Shown here piece after piece: positions 1 to 11,639 of a stretch of 64,000 nt of DNA. Under the pieces are notes generated by a model that worked only from the letters and a program-made list of their open reading frames with translations, was not told the DNA's origin and made no database searches. Positions within the stretch are counted from its first letter, which is position 1, and every line of letters starts with the position of its first letter. Origin of the DNA: Anaeramoeba flamelloides (lineage: Eukaryota > Metamonada > Anaeramoebidae); contig JANTQA010000060.1 of NCBI GenBank assembly GCA_027625915.1, forward strand, positions 3,162,001 through 3,226,000, read 5' to 3'. The translations under genes were made by a program, and so were the position numbers.

Positions 1-1
1 A

Positions 2-3000
2 GATGTTTATTCTTTTACTTCAACTGAAACAGGCAAAACATCATTACCCGATGGAGTTAGCTTTACTTTTACAAATGATCCACTTGTAATTGAATGGGAT
101 ATAACAGCACCCACTACTGGATGTTCAGCAACATATTCAATTGATTTGGTTCTTGAAGACAAATGTAAAGATACAACCCAAACCTCAACTTGGACACTTG
201 AATACGAAAATCCAGCACCAACTTATGCCGATGGAAAATCTGTTGAAACACAAACCCTAACTGTTGGAACTGCATGGGACTATCCCTTGAATGGATATTG
301 GACTGATGATGAAAATGATCTGACTTATTCAACATCAATTGTTGATAGAGACAATTATCCTGATTGGATGGATGTTTCAGAGACTGATCCTTACTTTTCA
401 GGAACACCAACTGGATGCTCTGATAATTTTGATCTTAAAGTAACTGTCCAAGATTCATGTCAAGATAACAATCAAGATTATGTTTTCAATGTGATTGTAA
501 ACAAACCTGAACCCAAAGAAACAACACCAATCACCAAACAAACATTTTCTATTGGTGATACAGAAACAAAAACAATTTCAGGATCAAATGTATTTTCCAA
601 TATAGTTGATGATTCAGATGTTTATTCTTTTACTTCAACTGAAACAGATAAAACATCATTACCTGCTGGAATCAGCTTTACTTTTACAAATGATCCACTT
701 GTAATTGAATGGGATATAACACCACCTTCTACTTCCGATCAATGTTCTGAAACACATTCAATTGATTTGGTTCTTGAAGACAAATGTAAAGATACAACCC
801 AAACCTCAACTTGGACACTTGTATTCGAGAACAATCCAGCACCAACTTATGTGGATGGAAAATCTGTTGAAACACAAACCCTAACTGTTGGAACTGCATG
901 GGACTATCCCTTGAATGGATACTGGACTGATGATGAAAATGATCTGACTTATTCAACCTCAATTGTTGATAGAGACAATTATCCTGATTGGATGGATGTT
1001 TCAGAGACTGATCCTTCCTTTTCAGGAACACCAACTGGATGTTCTGATAATTTTGATCTTAAAGTAACTGTCCAAGACTCATGTGAAGATAATAATCAAG
1101 ATTATGTTTTCAATGTGATTGTGAACAAACCTGAACCCACAGAAACAACACCAATCACCAAACAAACAGTTAAAATTGGTGATACAGAAACAACAACAAT
1201 TTCAGGATCAAATGTATTTTCCAATATAGTTGATGATTCGGAAATTTATTCTTTTACTTCAACTGAAACAGATAAAACATCATTACCTACTGGAGTCAGC
1301 TTTACTTTTACAAATGATCCACTTGTAATTGAATGGGATATAACACCACCTTCTACTTCCGATCAATGTTCAGTAACATATTCAATTGATTTGGTTCTTG
1401 AAGACAAATGTAAAGATACAACCCAAACATCAACTTGGACACTTGTATTCGAGAACAATCCAGCACCAACTTATGTGGATGGAAAATCTGTTGAAACACA
1501 AACCCTAACTGTTGGAACTGCATGGGACTATCCCTTGAATGGATATTGGACTGATGATGAAAATGACCTGACTTATTCAACATCAATTGTTGATAGAGAC
1601 AATTATCCTGATTGGATGGATGTTTCAGAAACTGATCCTTCCTTTTCAGGAACACCAACTGGATGCTCTGATAATTTTGATCTAAAAGTAACTGTCCAAG
1701 ATTCATGTGAAGATAATAATCAAGATTATGTTTTCAATGTTATTGTTAACAAACCTGAACCCACAGAAACAACACCAATCACCCAACAAATACTTCAAAT
1801 TGGTGATACAGAAACAACAACAATTTCAGGATCAAATGTATTTTCCAATATAGTTGATGATTCGGATATTTACTCTTTTACTTCAACTGAAGCAGGCAAA
1901 ACATCATTACCTACTGGAGTCAGCTTTACTTTTACAAATGATCCACTTGTAATTGAATGGGATATAACACCACCTTCTACTTCCGATCAATGTTCTGAAA
2001 CATATTCAATTGATTTGGTTCTTGAAGACAAATGTAAAGATACAACCCAAACCTCAACTTGGACACTTGTATTCGAGAACAATCCAGCACCAACTTATGT
2101 GGATGGAAAATCTGTTGAAACACAAACCCTAACTGTTGGAACTGCATGGGACTATCCCTTGAATGGATACTGGACTGATGATGAAAATGACCTGACTTAT
2201 TCAACCTCAATTGTTGAAAGAGCCAATTATCCTGATTGGATGGATGTTTCAGAGACTGATCCTTCCTTTTCAGGAACACCAACTGGATGTTCTGATAATT
2301 TTGATCTAAAAGTAACTGTCCAAGATTCATGTGAAGATAATAATCAAGATTATGTTTTCAATGTGATTGTGAACAAACCTGAACCCACAGAAACAACACC
2401 AATCACCAAACAAACATTTTCTATTGGTGATACAGAAACAAAAACAATTTCAGGATCAAATGTATTTTCCAATATAGTTGATGATTCAGATGTTTATTCT
2501 TTTACTTCAACTGAAACAGATAAAACATCATTACCTACTGGAGTCAGCTTTACTTTTACAAATGATCCACTTGTAATTGAATGGGATATAACACCACCTT
2601 CTACTTCCGATCAATGTTCTGAAAAATATTCAATTGATTTGGTTCTTGAAGACAAATGTAAAGATACAACCCAAACCTCAACTTGGACACTTGAATATGG
2701 AAATAATCCAGCACCAACTTATGTGGATGAAAAATCTGTTGAAACACAAACCCTAACTGTTGGAACTGCATGGGACTACCCCTTGAATGGATATTGGACT
2801 GATGATGAAACTGACCTGACTTATTCTATATTAATTGTTGATAGAGACAATTATCCTGATTGGATGGATGTTTCAGAAACTGATCCTTCCTTTTCAGGAA
2901 CACCAACTGGATGCTCTGATAATTTTGATCTTAAAGTAACTGTCCAAGACTCATGTGAAGATAACAATCAAGATTATGTTTTCAATGTGATTGTGAACAA

Positions 3001-3320
3001 ACCTGAACCCACAGAAACAACACCAATCACCAAACAAACATTTTCTATTGGTGATACAGAAACAAAAACAATTTCAGGATCAAATGTATTTTCCAATATA
3101 GTTGATGATTCAGATGTTTATTCTTTTACTTCAACTGAAACAGATAAAACATCATTACCTACTGGAGTCAGCTTTACTTTTACAAATGATCCACTTGTAA
3201 TTGAATGGGACATAACACCACCTTCTACTGGATGTTCTGAAACATATTCAATTGATTTAGTTCTTGAAGACAAATGTAAAGATACAACCCAAACCTCAAC
3301 TTGGACACTTGAATTCATAA
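2..3320 (+). repeat. Tandem coding repeat, about 624 bp unit
   Basis: The unit is two alternating Ig-like domains. One contains TAWDYPLNGYWTDDEND and the other contains NDPLVIEWDIT. The marker around DVYSFTSTE recurs near bases 2, 618, 1239, 1863, 2490 and 3114, giving five full periods of 616-624 bp. Copies differ by only a few codons, including at synonymous positions, which points to recent duplication or ongoing gene conversion. Period differences come from small in-frame changes near the STSDQCSE and STGCSE junctions. Confidence 0.93.
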
Positions 3321-5569
3321 ATGGCCCACTAACAAAAATAAAAGATTTTGATACACAATCTGTTGAAACGGGTTCATCATTTGAATTTGATTTCCCATCA
3401 AGCTTGTATAGTAATCCCGAAACGGAGGATATCACAGTCGAAGCATTCGATTCAAATGGGGAAGTTTTAACCGGATGGGTATTGTTTAATAAATCACAAA
3501 ACCAATTTTATGGTACAGCACCAACAGAAGCAAATCAGTTTCAAGATATAATTGTTACAGTAACTGATACTTGTGCTGATCATCAGTCATTAAGTTATCC
3601 TTTTAAAATAAATGTAATCGATACTACAACCCCACCAGCCCTTGAAAATGCAATTGGAACAATAGAGTTGGATACCACCACAGAATGGAAATTTGAAGTA
3701 CCAGATGAAACCTTTTCTGGAACCGATTTAGAGTACTCTGCATCACCTTATTCAGAATCAAATTTAAAGTCTTCTGCGTCGCCATATATAGCTGAAGAAA
3801 GTGAAGTTTGGTGGTCATTTGAAAGTGAATCAAAAATGTTTTCAGGAACAACTCCCGCAGGTTGTGAATCCGAATGGCAAATTGAATTGACAGCAAGCAA
3901 CTCTCAGGGATCGAAATCCGACATTTTGGTGGTTTCTGTTTCCAATCCAGCAGTGACTTCCAATGATTTACTTACAGCACAAACAGCCTACTCTAATCAG
4001 CAGTTCGTATATGAACTTGAAACCGACGCATTTATAGACTCACAGGATGATTCCCTTACATATTCTGCTGATGTTATTTTAGACGGCGACCAAATAGCGA
4101 GTTTGCCAACATGGTTAAAAATAGACGCTTCAACAGGCACATTTACCGGTACTCCCAAATACAAACAATGCTCCGAAACATTAAATATCAGAGTAAACGC
4201 CAATGATGATTGTCCAGATAACGGCGCATCTGATAATTTCGAATTAGAAATTGTAAACGAACGACCAACGACCAATTACCAATCTACAACCTATGAGGCT
4301 ATTGTTGCACAAGAATTTGAATTTTCTCTTGGAGAGAACATCTTCTCAGATGAATACTTGAATCGAATAAAAATTTATTCCAAGGTTAAAAATGATGAAG
4401 GAAAGTTTGAAGCCAAACCATATTGGCTTCTTTTTGATAAAGACACATTTACATTTTATGGAGAAGTCCCAAAAACAGAGTGCAGCCAAGAATTAAATGT
4501 TTATGTTTTCGCAACGGATAAATGCCACAAAAGAGTATCTGTTAATTTCATACTGCAAATAACAAGACCAGACATTCAACCAAACCCAGACTACCCACTC
4601 CCAACGCAAACCATTCATCAACACAAGGATTTCGTATTCTACTTTGAAAAGAAACAATTATTTACCAAACCAGTCTCATGCAAATATAATTATGATGCAT
4701 ATCTCTATAATGGCAACGCCAACGATGAAACAATTGATCAAAATTTACTGGAAGATTTACCATCATGGATCCAATTTTCTGAGCGAGATCTTTCCTTCTC
4801 TGGCAACTATCAAGAAACAGTTTGTGAGGAGGTTTATCAAATAGTCATCATGGCAATGGACAAATGTGAAAACACTGCATTCAATCAATTCCAACTCATT
4901 GTCCAAGACAATCTACCAGTGGTCTATGTTCCACTCAAAACACAAAGAATTAGAGGCAGAAGAAGATGGAATTACATTTTTGATGAAAATAGCTTTATGG
5001 ACCCTGAGAACACAGAATTAACATATCAAGCCTTTGAACATACACCATTCCCATTTACAAACAAACTTAGTATCCAAACAACTGATGACTTGCAACCATT
5101 GCCAGATTGGATCGACTTCGACCCACAGACGCGTAGCTTCACAGGTAAGATACCACCTCATCAATGTGACGGGCAATTGAATATTGCGGTGGTTGCTCAA
5201 GATGAATGTCTTAGTAAAACCAGAGCGGAATTTGCTCTCAAAGTAAATAATTTAGCACCAAGAGTAAAGAACGAATTGGAACCAAAAACACTAATTAAAG
5301 GCAATACCATCGACTTCTTTATCCCTGAAGATACATTCGTCGATCCAGAAGGTGGCAAATTGACATATGGATTTCACACCAACATACGCCAACACTGGTT
5401 AGATTTAGATAAAGACACAGGCAGGTTCACAGGATACGTTGCCTATAATATTGGGCGCACTTCAACAATCTCTGTTTATGCCATTGATGTCTGTGGTAAT
5501 AAAAAACAAACACCATTGGAATTCAATTTTAAAATGCCAGTAGAATCTGAAAATGATGATCAACCATAA
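2..5569 (+). CDS. Cadherin-like (dystroglycan-type) Ig-fold repeat protein, 3' part
   Basis: The frame is open from base 2 and the gene enters from the left, so no true start is visible; it ends with TAA at 5567-5569. About 1,855 residues are seen, made of beta-sandwich domains of roughly 100 residues. Each carries the pattern W(M/L)xxxxxxxxFSGTP followed by a Cys and then a D-x-C pair about 15-20 residues later. This matches the dystroglycan-type cadherin-like (CADG) or putative-Ig domain, in which the FSGTP strand turn is typical. The first 3.3 kb is a tandem array of an almost identical two-domain unit; the domains after about residue 1,100 are strongly diverged. The paired cysteines suggest disulfides and an extracellular setting. 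The C-terminus (ending ESENDDQP) has no membrane segment, so any anchor or signal peptide must lie to the left. A role in adhesion or surface coat is inferred from the family, not shown. Confidence 0.85.
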   Translation, partial: DVYSFTSTETGKTSLPDGVSFTFTNDPLVIEWDITAPTTGCSATYSIDLVLEDKCKDTTQTSTWTLEYENPAPTYADGKSVETQTLTVGTAWDYPLNGYWTDDENDLTYSTSIVDRDNYPDWMDVSETDPYFSGTPTGCSDNFDLKVTVQDSCQDNNQDYVFNVIVNKPEPKETTPITKQTFSIGDTETKTISGSNVFSNIVDDSDVYSFTSTETDKTSLPAGISFTFTNDPLVIEWDITPPSTSDQCSETHSIDLVLEDKCKDTTQTSTWTLVFENNPAPTYVDGKSVETQTLTVGTAWDYPLNGYWTDDENDLTYSTSIVDRDNYPDWMDVSETDPSFSGTPTGCSDNFDLKVTVQDSCEDNNQDYVFNVIVNKPEPTETTPITKQTVKIGDTETTTISGSNVFSNIVDDSEIYSFTSTETDKTSLPTGVSFTFTNDPLVIEWDITPPSTSDQCSVTYSIDLVLEDKCKDTTQTSTWTLVFENNPAPTYVDGKSVETQTLTVGTAWDYPLNGYWTDDENDLTYSTSIVDRDNYPDWMDVSETDPSFSGTPTGCSDNFDLKVTVQDSCEDNNQDYVFNVIVNKPEPTETTPITQQILQIGDTETTTISGSNVFSNIVDDSDIYSFTSTEAGKTSLPTGVSFTFTNDPLVIEWDITPPSTSDQCSETYSIDLVLEDKCKDTTQTSTWTLVFENNPAPTYVDGKSVETQTLTVGTAWDYPLNGYWTDDENDLTYSTSIVERANYPDWMDVSETDPSFSGTPTGCSDNFDLKVTVQDSCEDNNQDYVFNVIVNKPEPTETTPITKQTFSIGDTETKTISGSNVFSNIVDDSDVYSFTSTETDKTSLPTGVSFTFTNDPLVIEWDITPPSTSDQCSEKYSIDLVLEDKCKDTTQTSTWTLEYGNNPAPTYVDEKSVETQTLTVGTAWDYPLNGYWTDDETDLTYSILIVDRDNYPDWMDVSETDPSFSGTPTGCSDNFDLKVTVQDSCEDNNQDYVFNVIVNKPEPTETTPITKQTFSIGDTETKTISGSNVFSNIVDDSDVYSFTSTETDKTSLPTGVSFTFTNDPLVIEWDITPPSTGCSETYSIDLVLEDKCKDTTQTSTWTLEFINGPLTKIKDFDTQSVETGSSFEFDFPSSLYSNPETEDITVEAFDSNGEVLTGWVLFNKSQNQFYGTAPTEANQFQDIIVTVTDTCADHQSLSYPFKINVIDTTTPPALENAIGTIELDTTTEWKFEVPDETFSGTDLEYSASPYSESNLKSSASPYIAEESEVWWSFESESKMFSGTTPAGCESEWQIELTASNSQGSKSDILVVSVSNPAVTSNDLLTAQTAYSNQQFVYELETDAFIDSQDDSLTYSADVILDGDQIASLPTWLKIDASTGTFTGTPKYKQCSETLNIRVNANDDCPDNGASDNFELEIVNERPTTNYQSTTYEAIVAQEFEFSLGENIFSDEYLNRIKIYSKVKNDEGKFEAKPYWLLFDKDTFTFYGEVPKTECSQELNVYVFATDKCHKRVSVNFILQITRPDIQPNPDYPLPTQTIHQHKDFVFYFEKKQLFTKPVSCKYNYDAYLYNGNANDETIDQNLLEDLPSWIQFSERDLSFSGNYQETVCEEVYQIVIMAMDKCENTAFNQFQLIVQDNLPVVYVPLKTQRIRGRRRWNYIFDENSFMDPENTELTYQAFEHTPFPFTNKLSIQTTDDLQPLPDWIDFDPQTRSFTGKIPPHQCDGQLNIAVVAQDECLSKTRAEFALKVNNLAPRVKNELEPKTLIKGNTIDFFIPEDTFVDPEGGKLTYGFHTNIRQHWLDLDKDTGRFTGYVAYNIGRTSTISVYAIDVCGNKKQTPLEFNFKMPVESENDDQP

Positions 5570-7710
5570 TTTCATGAAGACAGAAATTATTTGATAAATA
5601 TTTACAATATTCAGTTTTATCCTTTTGATTATTATTTATTTTTTTTGTTAGATTCTTTTTTTTATTTATTTTTGATTTTCCGAAATATTAAGATTCCTGA
5701 GGTTTTTTTTTTTTCATTAAATATAAAAACTCGATTTTAAAATAACGGTTAAATTCATTTTTTTCCCTTTCTTTTCACTAAAATTGAATCCATTTTTATT
5801 TAATTGTTTTTTTTTTTTTTTTTTTGAAAAATAGATTTTAATTTTTCCGAAAATTTCAGATTTGATATTTTACAATAATAACAATTTGAGTAAATAATTT
5901 CATATATTTGGGAAATAAAACAAAATCTTTATTTAAAAAAATTAAGTCAAGGAAACAACAAGTGAATAATTCTTTACTTGATGAACTTTTTATTCAATAT
6001 AAACTTGTTTTGATAATATCTTGTGAATATTAATCACATTGATCCAAACTTGATTATTTTATGAAATTTCTTTAAGGATGAACCAATTTTGATAAAATTT
6101 TATATTTGATCATGATATTCTCCCAAATACAATAAGTATAAAAAGAATAAAAATACCAGTATAATAATTCTTCAAAATATTTATTAAAGGCTTTTTATTG
6201 TTAAAAATATCACCAATAACAACCTCAGAATAAAATCAATAATTTTAATTATTAGATATATGATATAATTCGTTTTTATAAATCTCAGTAATTTCGCCAA
6301 AGTAGAAATCATTTTGAATTTTCTATTTAACCAAAATTTAATTTTTAAATTAATTTTTTCAATTAAAAAAGTTCTTTAAAATCATAGTAATTTTTGAAAT
6401 ACTATTATTTTCTTTTATTTAATTAGAGTAAAGAGTAATTAAAGAAAAACCATCAAATAAAAAAAAGAGAAGAAGAAAAATAATTAAAAAATCGATAAAA
6501 ATTAAATTTATCATTTTCATGACCAAATAGAAACTATCTGTGTCCTGAATACACAGGAGGATCAAAAACCGGAAAGAATTATTATCGATTAAGATAAAAA
6601 TTCCATATTCAGGGATTAATAATTGGTATTCCACAACTCTCAGATAGTGGGGAAATGGGTGCCCGAATTTATATATTTTTTACTATTTTTGAGATTTTTT
6701 GTTTTCACTACATTTTTATTATTTTTTCTTTATTACCTTAAGTTTTCTAACGATAAGAGCTTTGATAAATAATTCCCAACAAGCCCAATAAATTTCATAA
6801 TTTTGATTAGTTATGTTGAAGAGTTTCTGTGTATTTTTTCTAGGATTAACTTTTTTGTATAATTTCTTATCTAGAATTTTTGACAATTTTTTTTCTCCGT
6901 TTGATTCTGATAAATTTAAACCTTTCACAATACCAAATGAAGTGTTTTATATTTTCATAATAACGAGTAAAATAATCACAAATACTCTTATTTTCCCATT
7001 AAAGAATAAAATATTTAGTTCATTTCCCAAATATTATTCTAGTTTATAAGTTCAAGAAAGTGAAAATAATTTTATAATCATTTTTAAATGATATTTATAG
7101 ACAATATCTAAAACTTCCGTATTTAACCCTACTGAAATAGATTGTAACAATTATAGTTAATATTTATTTTGGTAATTGATATAAAAATTTATATTTAATA
7201 ATTTCAAAATAAGAGTATAAAAAAATCAAAAGAAAATAAATTGTCAAAGAAAGATAATTAAAAAAAAAATCCAAAACTCATAATCATCAACATCTATAGT
7301 AATACATACCTTTAAATATCGATTTAGTTTTGGGATAGTTCAATGATACGAAGAATTATTAAAGAATGAAGAAACAATAAAAATTTAAAATAATAGAATA
7401 ACTTTGTTAGGCTTAAAAATAAAGTCCCTAAATTACTGATAAAATCATTAAAGACACGAAATTCTCCCTAAAATCCGTCAATCAAACATTTATTAAAGGG
7501 GTCATGTTGTAAAAGTCTCAAAGTTTTGTAAAAATCCTTGAGATTTTGAAATAAGGTTATGGAATAGAAAAATAATTTTCTTTTTATTGTGATTTTGTGT
7601 TTTTATGGTTTTATCAAATTTTGAGTTAAAATGATATTAATTATGATTTTTTATTATTATCTCAAATTTATAGATGTTATTATGTTAATATATATTATCA
7701 TCAAAACCTA
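5570..7710. other. Non-coding stretch after the cadherin-like gene
   Basis: AT-rich sequence with homopolymer A and T runs and no convincing gene. It holds a repeat copy at about 6419-6660 that is related to 20815-21580. Within this copy is a possible folded segment at about 6531-6655: ACTATCTG is matched by CAGATAGT at the far end, and TCCTGAATA by TATTCAGGGA inside it. Short open frames here are lysine, isoleucine and phenylalanine noise. Confidence 0.6.
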
Positions 7711-7914
7711 TACAATCAGTTTCACTTTTAAGGCACAAACTTTCAACAAAATTTAAGGCACAAAAAAAAAAATATCAAATTAAGACACAAAATTCAGATT
7801 CTAGTAAAATAAAATGTAAAAAAAAAAAATTACAAATTTTGTGCCTTAATTTGAGATTTTTTTGTGCCTTAAATTTCGTTGAAAGTTTGTGTCTTAAAAG
7901 TGAAACTGACTGTA
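7711..7914. mobile_element. Mariner-type MITE, family A copy 1
   Basis: This is a near-palindromic element of about 200 bp flanked by TA. The left end reads TA-CAATCAGTTTCAC and the right end is the reverse complement, GTGAAACTGACTG-TA. The motif AAGGCACAAA (or its reverse) occurs twice in each arm. The CAGT start and TA flanks fit non-autonomous Tc1/mariner elements. It has no coding capacity. Confidence 0.85.
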
Positions 7915-8179
7915 ATGATAAATTTTATTATACTTCAAGTTAATTTACCTTTAATTTCTCAAACTAGAAAGATACAGAATTTATAAAAGAACATTGTTAT
8001 ATCATCAAGACCCCATCTTCCTTTTGTCTTTAAACTATTACAAAAAAAGTATCGAAAGGTTATTTTTTAATATTTTTTTTAAATTCAATAGTCATTATGT
8101 TATTTTAAAAAACAGAATCGTTCAGAACCTTTTTTTGTTTAATTTTTGGTATTAATACCATTTTTTTGTTAGTAATTTC

Positions 8180-8356
8180 ATTTCTACTTTGAAGACACAA
8201 ACTTTGAACATAAGTCAAGACAGAAAAAAAAACCGAAATTATTGATATTTTTTAGAATTTTTTTATTCATAAATTATTTTACTAGAATCAACATTTTTGA
8301 GTTAATTTGGAATTGGTTTGTCTTAATTTACATTCAAAATTTGTATCTTTAGAGTT

Positions 8357-8366
<10 letters not shown>
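8180..8366. mobile_element. Degenerate family A MITE relic
   Basis: The left arm resembles the family A arm (TTTGAAGACACAAACTTTGA) and the right arm is its diverged reverse complement (TTTGTATCTTTAGAG). The terminal bases are no longer clear. It is much older than the copies at 7711 and 62911. Confidence 0.55.
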
Positions 8367-8390
<24 letters not shown>

Positions 8391-8391
8391 A
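8364..8391. repeat. (AT)n microsatellite
   Basis: A run of about 14 AT dinucleotides directly abutting the degenerate MITE. Similar AT runs touch other inverted-repeat elements at 20174, 42123 and 62770. Confidence 0.95.
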
Positions 8392-8835
8392 CAAGTAATT
8401 TCCAAAAAAGTTAACAATTTTTTTACATTACATTTAAAATAAACTTTGTTAATTGTTCTATTTGAATATTAAAAATACCAAATTAAATGAAATAGTATTA
8501 AAAATCGAGTCAATATTTATGATATTCCGAAATATTTTTATAAATATATTTCAGAAAAAAGAAAAAAAAATAAAGTACCTTTTTTTGGTGAAAAAAGATG
8601 ATCGAAAAATTTCAAGAAAAAAAAGGCAACATAGTAAGAATACAAACAATTTTTTAAAATATAAAATACATTTATACAATTTAAATTCTATTGTACAATT
8701 TACCCAGATTAATCCTCATATAGGAAAACAAATACTTGTATATAAAAAAAATAATAATTACTTTTTCATTATTTAAAAACATTAAATAAATTATGATCAG
8801 AAATTTTAATATCTTTTATTTTTATAATGTAATAT

Positions 8836-9087
8836 ATAAGTTCCACTTTAAAGTCACAACTTTCAATGATTAAGTTATTGCACAAAAATTCTAGAATTAA
8901 AGCACATTTTTTTGAATTATTTTTTTACACAATTTATTTTGCTCGAATGAGAATCTTGTTCCTTAGTTTGGAGTTTTTTTTCTAAAATTATTTTCCTCTA
9001 ATAAGAAATTTTAAACCTTAATTTCGAGTTTTTTTGTTCCTTTAAAATAGATCAAAGCAAGCGTCTTTAAAAAAGGATCTGAATATA
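8836..9087. mobile_element. Degenerate family A MITE relic, probably rearranged
   Basis: The left arm carries AGTTCCACTTTAAAG and a later AAAGCACA motif. Reverse-orientation motifs CCTTAGTTTGGAG and CCTTAATTTCGAG appear twice on the right side, as if two copies had merged. Boundaries are approximate. Confidence 0.4.
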
Positions 9088-9116
9088 TATATATATAAAT
9101 AATTCTCCAGAAAATT

Positions 9117-9790
9117 GCACCCAGTTGTAATGAGTGAATTACACATGTTTAAAATGTTTGAATAGATATTAGAATTAAAAAATCAATTTTGGAAATTCCA
9201 AAATTGAAACCAATTTTTCACATTTTTTCAAATTTTTTTCGATTTTTTTTCGATCTTTTTTAAACTCTACAGTCAGTTTCCTTATTAATACACAAACTTT
9301 CAACGAAATTTAAGGCACAAAATTCAAATTCTAATAAAATAAATTGTGTAAAAAAATAATTCCAAAAAATGTACTATAATTTGAGATTTTTAAGTGCCTT
9401 AAATTTCGTATAAAGTTTGTACCTTAAAGTGGAACTGATGGTAATTCAGTTGAATTTTTTTTTATATTATTACAAGATTGATAGTCACTTCGTAAAAAGT
9501 TGTTATTCTAATGTTATTGGAAAAGTAAAAATAATTTCGCAGAAATGATATGGATTACTATACTAATTTTATTAGGAATATTCAAGAGGAGATCAAAAGA
9601 AACATTGTTGTTTCTCTCAATAAGGTTCTAAGAATATGATTTTTTCGATTTTTTAGTAAATCTATTGATTTACTAGTTTTATTTGAGTATGTGTATCAAC
9701 TATTCTTTAATGTTTATTATTCTATTAATTTTACTGTTTAATCTTCAAAAGTAATTTATAAACAACATTTGTTATTTGAAAAAAATCTAG
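9117..9790. repeat. Dispersed repeat F copy 1, carrying a MITE
   Basis: It is collinear with 24433-25117: both begin around CCCAGTTGTAATG and end around ATTTGAAAAAAAT, sharing an internal AACATTGTTGTTT segment. A family A MITE (9268-9443) interrupts this copy. The GGGGCCC terminal repeats seen in the 24.4 kb copy are eroded here. Confidence 0.75.
9268..9443. mobile_element. Mariner-type MITE, family A copy 2
   Basis: The left end is TA-CAGTCAGTTTC and the right end GGAACTGATGG-TA. At this point the sister repeat at 24.6 kb reads CCTCATTCAGTTG without interruption, while here CTC and ATTCAGTTG are split by the element plus one extra TA. This directly supports TA target duplication. Confidence 0.85.
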
Positions 9791-11639
9791 GAAAACTTTG
9801 ATTGTAATAAAGTTAATATATAAATATAGATATAAGCTATTGATAAATTTAGAGTGTAAAGTTAATTAACCAGGATAAAAACCTGTTATTCATGACTTTT
9901 CTTATCCATTTTAAAACTTAAAATGTTACGATATTAGAGAATAAATATTATTTTCAAGTAAAAATTAAATTTTTAAATATTTTTTATTTATTTTTCAAGT
10001 TAGAATAAAGAAGAACTTTCCTTTTCTTTAATGGTATAGATAAATTTATAATTTTTATTTTATTTTTTTTATTTAAATTAAATTCTTTATAATTAATATA
10101 TTTTCAAAATTCTTTTCTTTAAAATATTGATATCATAATACTTATAAATATCGAATAATATTTCAAAAAAACAAAAAAATGTTTAATAATTGAAATAAAA
10201 AAAAATATAATCAATATTTACTCAAAGAAAAAGTAAATCTAGTTTAAAAAAAAAAAAGAATTTAAAATTTACAATCATTTTATTTTTTTTTACAATTTGC
10301 TTCAAAATATAGTTTCGAAATCAAACAAATTATTAAAATAAATCTTTATTTCTGAAAAATAATTGAAAAAATACCCTATTTTCCATAACAAGATCTAAAT
10401 TAAATGTATTAAATAAAAATAAAAATTCATATTTATTTTAGGATTTTTAAAATTCTTTCGAAATAAAAAGTAATTTTTTTGACAAAGTTTGACAAATAAA
10501 AATTCCAAATCGAGAATTTATAACAAAAATGGGCCTAAAAGAAGTAATTACATAAAATTTTCTACACAAGATTAAAAAATAAATATTTTTTTAATTATTT
10601 TTCTATTTATTTTTTTTTTAGTTTTCTTTTCTTATTCTCTAGATAAAGAATTTTTTTTTTTTTTTAATCAGCAAAGAAGAAGAAAAATAATTAATGGTAT
10701 GGTTAAAACTAATTAGATAAATCTTAAGAAAGAAAAATGTGGATGATAATTGAACTTCTTCTTATATTAGGTTACATTTTACTGGTTACGAGAATACTAA
10801 ATTATTGTACTGGTAATGATTATGTTAAGTTAGATAGTATATAAACTTAATTAAATATATTCGGTAATTTTGTAATTTTCTACATTATCAACATTCATTT
10901 CAATAAAAACATAACTCAACAACACTCAGTGTACAAAACAGTACTTTTAAGTTTTACCATGTTTTATTATTATTTTATTACCATCTTTAATTTCTTTATT
11001 TTATTTCATTTGTTTTTTATACTCAATATATAGTTATTCATTTTTTTATAAAGAAAATCTATCATAAGAGTTATAATCTTTATGAAATAATAGATATGAG
11101 AAAAAACTCTAAATAAATTCAGTATTTCAGGTAAATAGAGAGTAATTTTCTTGAATCAAATCATTTGATTAAGGCTCTAGTCATTTACATTGGATCTGGA
11201 TCCAAATCAGGAAGTGACTTGAAACCTAAAAGAGTATTATGAAATTTACATATTTTTGATTGAAAAAATTCAAATAAAAAAAAAATAATTTCACAGGATC
11301 AGCATTACACACAATTCAAATAAATAAAAAAAAAAAATTCAAAGGATACCTCATTGGGAAAATTTTCAAACCATTATAAAAGTTTCGTAGATTTCAATTT
11401 CAAAATTCTATCAAAAAAGAATTTAATACAATCATAAATTCCATTGGCAAAAAATTAAATAACAAAAAAAAAAAGTTAAAAATAAATCACAATTCCAAAA
11501 AATCAAATAAAAAAGTCATATTAAAAGAATTCTTTTAATATTTCAAAATATCAAACTTTTATAAAAAGAATTACTTGTTTCTTATTTTAATTTTCAAAAA
11601 GTTTAAATTCTTCAAATTAGAAAAAAAAGTCTTCTTAAG
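9791..11639. other. Non-coding AT-rich stretch
   Basis: No gene is supported. A 36-codon open frame at 10738-10848 (+) encodes a hydrophobic peptide, but it has no context and may be chance. Around 11140-11170 a short segment resembles the edge of repeat G (compare 15760-15790). Confidence 0.55.

Noticed and set aside
114-2330. Several 98-117 codon minus-strand frames inside the cadherin-like gene
   Set aside because: They recur with the 624-bp unit and are antisense shadows of the real repeats.
10738-10848. 36-codon hydrophobic frame (MWMIIELLLILGYILLV...)
   Set aside because: Too short, with no context; AT-rich DNA easily gives hydrophobic frames.
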